From positions 4,960,001 to 5,024,000 of the forward strand of contig OY755179.1 in NCBI GenBank assembly GCA_963576735.1: DNA of 64,000 nucleotides, written 5' to 3'. The DNA is from Bedellia somnulentella (lineage: Eukaryota; Arthropoda; Insecta; Lepidoptera; Bedelliidae). Both the position numbers and the translations under genes were made by a program. The number at the start of each line of letters is the position of its first letter. Within the stretch, counting starts at the first letter, position 1. Positions 63,655 through 64,000 of the stretch are shown one piece after another. The notes below the pieces were generated by a model. The model was not told the DNA's origin. It searched no databases and saw only the letters and a list, made by a program, of their open reading frames with translations.

Positions 63655-64000
63655 TATGTGCTAATAAATAAAGGATAAATAAAGGAAAGAATAATTTCGA
63701 CACAGGCGGGCATCGAACCCGCGACCTCGAGTATACGCCCCCGTCGCACTGCCGTGAAATTCTTCTATCCTTTATTTCTTTTACATATTCGGAAGGCCAC
63801 TTGTCTGAGGTAGATAAAGTAAAGTCACAAATTCGGAGGTAGGGAACGCAAACACTACTTGTGAAAGTGTAAAAGAAACAAAGGATAGAAGAATTTCGCA
63901 CTGGCAGCCATTGACACGGTAACTCAATTGGCAGAGCGACGGGGGCTTATACCCGAGGTCGCGGGTTCGTTTCCCGCCTGTGTCGAAATTTTTCTTTCCT
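63655..64000. mobile_element. Family C fold-back, both arms present (cut by window end)
   Basis: Left arm: AATAAATAAAGGATAAATAA, TTTCGACACAGGCGGGCATC, CCGCGACCTCGAGTATACGC, partial on the tRNA-like A-box side, then AATTCTTCTATCCTTTATTT. Right arm: AAACAAAGGATAGAAGAATT, GGCAGCCATTGACACGGTAA, a full plus-strand tRNA-like module (GGCAGAGCGACGGGGGC, CGCGGGTTCGTTTCCCGCCT) and CGAAATTTTTCTTTCC. Here the complete module is on the right and the truncated one on the left, the mirror image of 17650. Confidence 0.8.

Overview
The window looks like insect, probably lepidopteran (moth or butterfly), nuclear DNA. It is AT-rich and intron- or intergenic-like, with short degenerate copies of the (CCTAA)n insect telomere motif. 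It is packed with small retroposons ending in TATG-type microsatellite tails, together with non-LTR retrotransposon 3' ends, a mariner, hAT-type elements and a Helitron-like element. The taxonomic call is an inference from repeat style. No long intact host gene is present. The only host-type coding signal I can defend is one short first exon (23554-23629, + strand) that encodes a signal-peptide-like start and ends at a consensus splice donor. I could not find its next exon, so most of the window is probably intergenic or intronic DNA around that gene.

Repeat families are named here for use below. Family A is a retroposon of about 245 bp, with more than 30 copies or fragments. Its 5' head is GCTGTGTAGTGTCGGCTTAG and its 3' end is CTCTGGCTACCCC-loop-GGG...GTGAGTATATGTATGTATG. 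Family B is a tRNA-derived SINE of about 365 bp with an A box (TAGCTCAATGGG) and a B box (GTTCAAATCCC), ending CTCTGCCAACCCC-TTC-GGGG...GGCGTGAACGTTTATG. Family C is a fold-back unit of about 320 bp built from two inverted tRNA-like modules. Family D is a Leu/Ser-tRNA-like SINE. Family H is a repeat with a (GAAA)n or A-rich end and a CTGAAAACCAGCG motif. LINE-L is a non-LTR retrotransposon present as 3' ends. Its last codons (..SAYPNGN-stop) and tail read CTCTGCCTACCCCAATGGG...GGCGTGAGTATATGTATG. Families A, B and LINE-L therefore share one 3' hairpin-plus-tail module, which is the main biological result of this window.

Layout: 0-4.4 kb holds a family B end, a diverged 134-bp tandem repeat, a 1-kb fold-back element, and B and A copies. 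4.4-13.7 kb has an 8-bp-TSD MITE, a tandem A duplication, LINE-L ends and an RTE-type LINE end. 13.7-24 kb is the least repeat-dense part and contains the candidate exon. 24-36 kb is a thicket of A and B copies plus a TIR element, two tail-to-tail LINE ends and a Helitron-like element. 36-37.2 kb is a dead mariner. 38-45 kb has a second large fold-back, B, D, a near-perfect hairpin MITE and an RT fragment. 46-57 kb is again A/B-rich, including a three-level nest (hAT in B in A). 58.5-60.8 kb is a local tandem array of about 720-bp units. 61-64 kb has dated insertions of A, B and C.

How the parts work together: the SINEs encode no protein. Their shared 3' module suggests that LINE-L reverse transcriptase copied A and B in trans. 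Thirteen perfect or near-perfect target-site duplications, and one empty/filled allele pair inside the tandem array, support retroposition and give the order of insertion events. All family assignments come from reading the sequence; no database search was possible.
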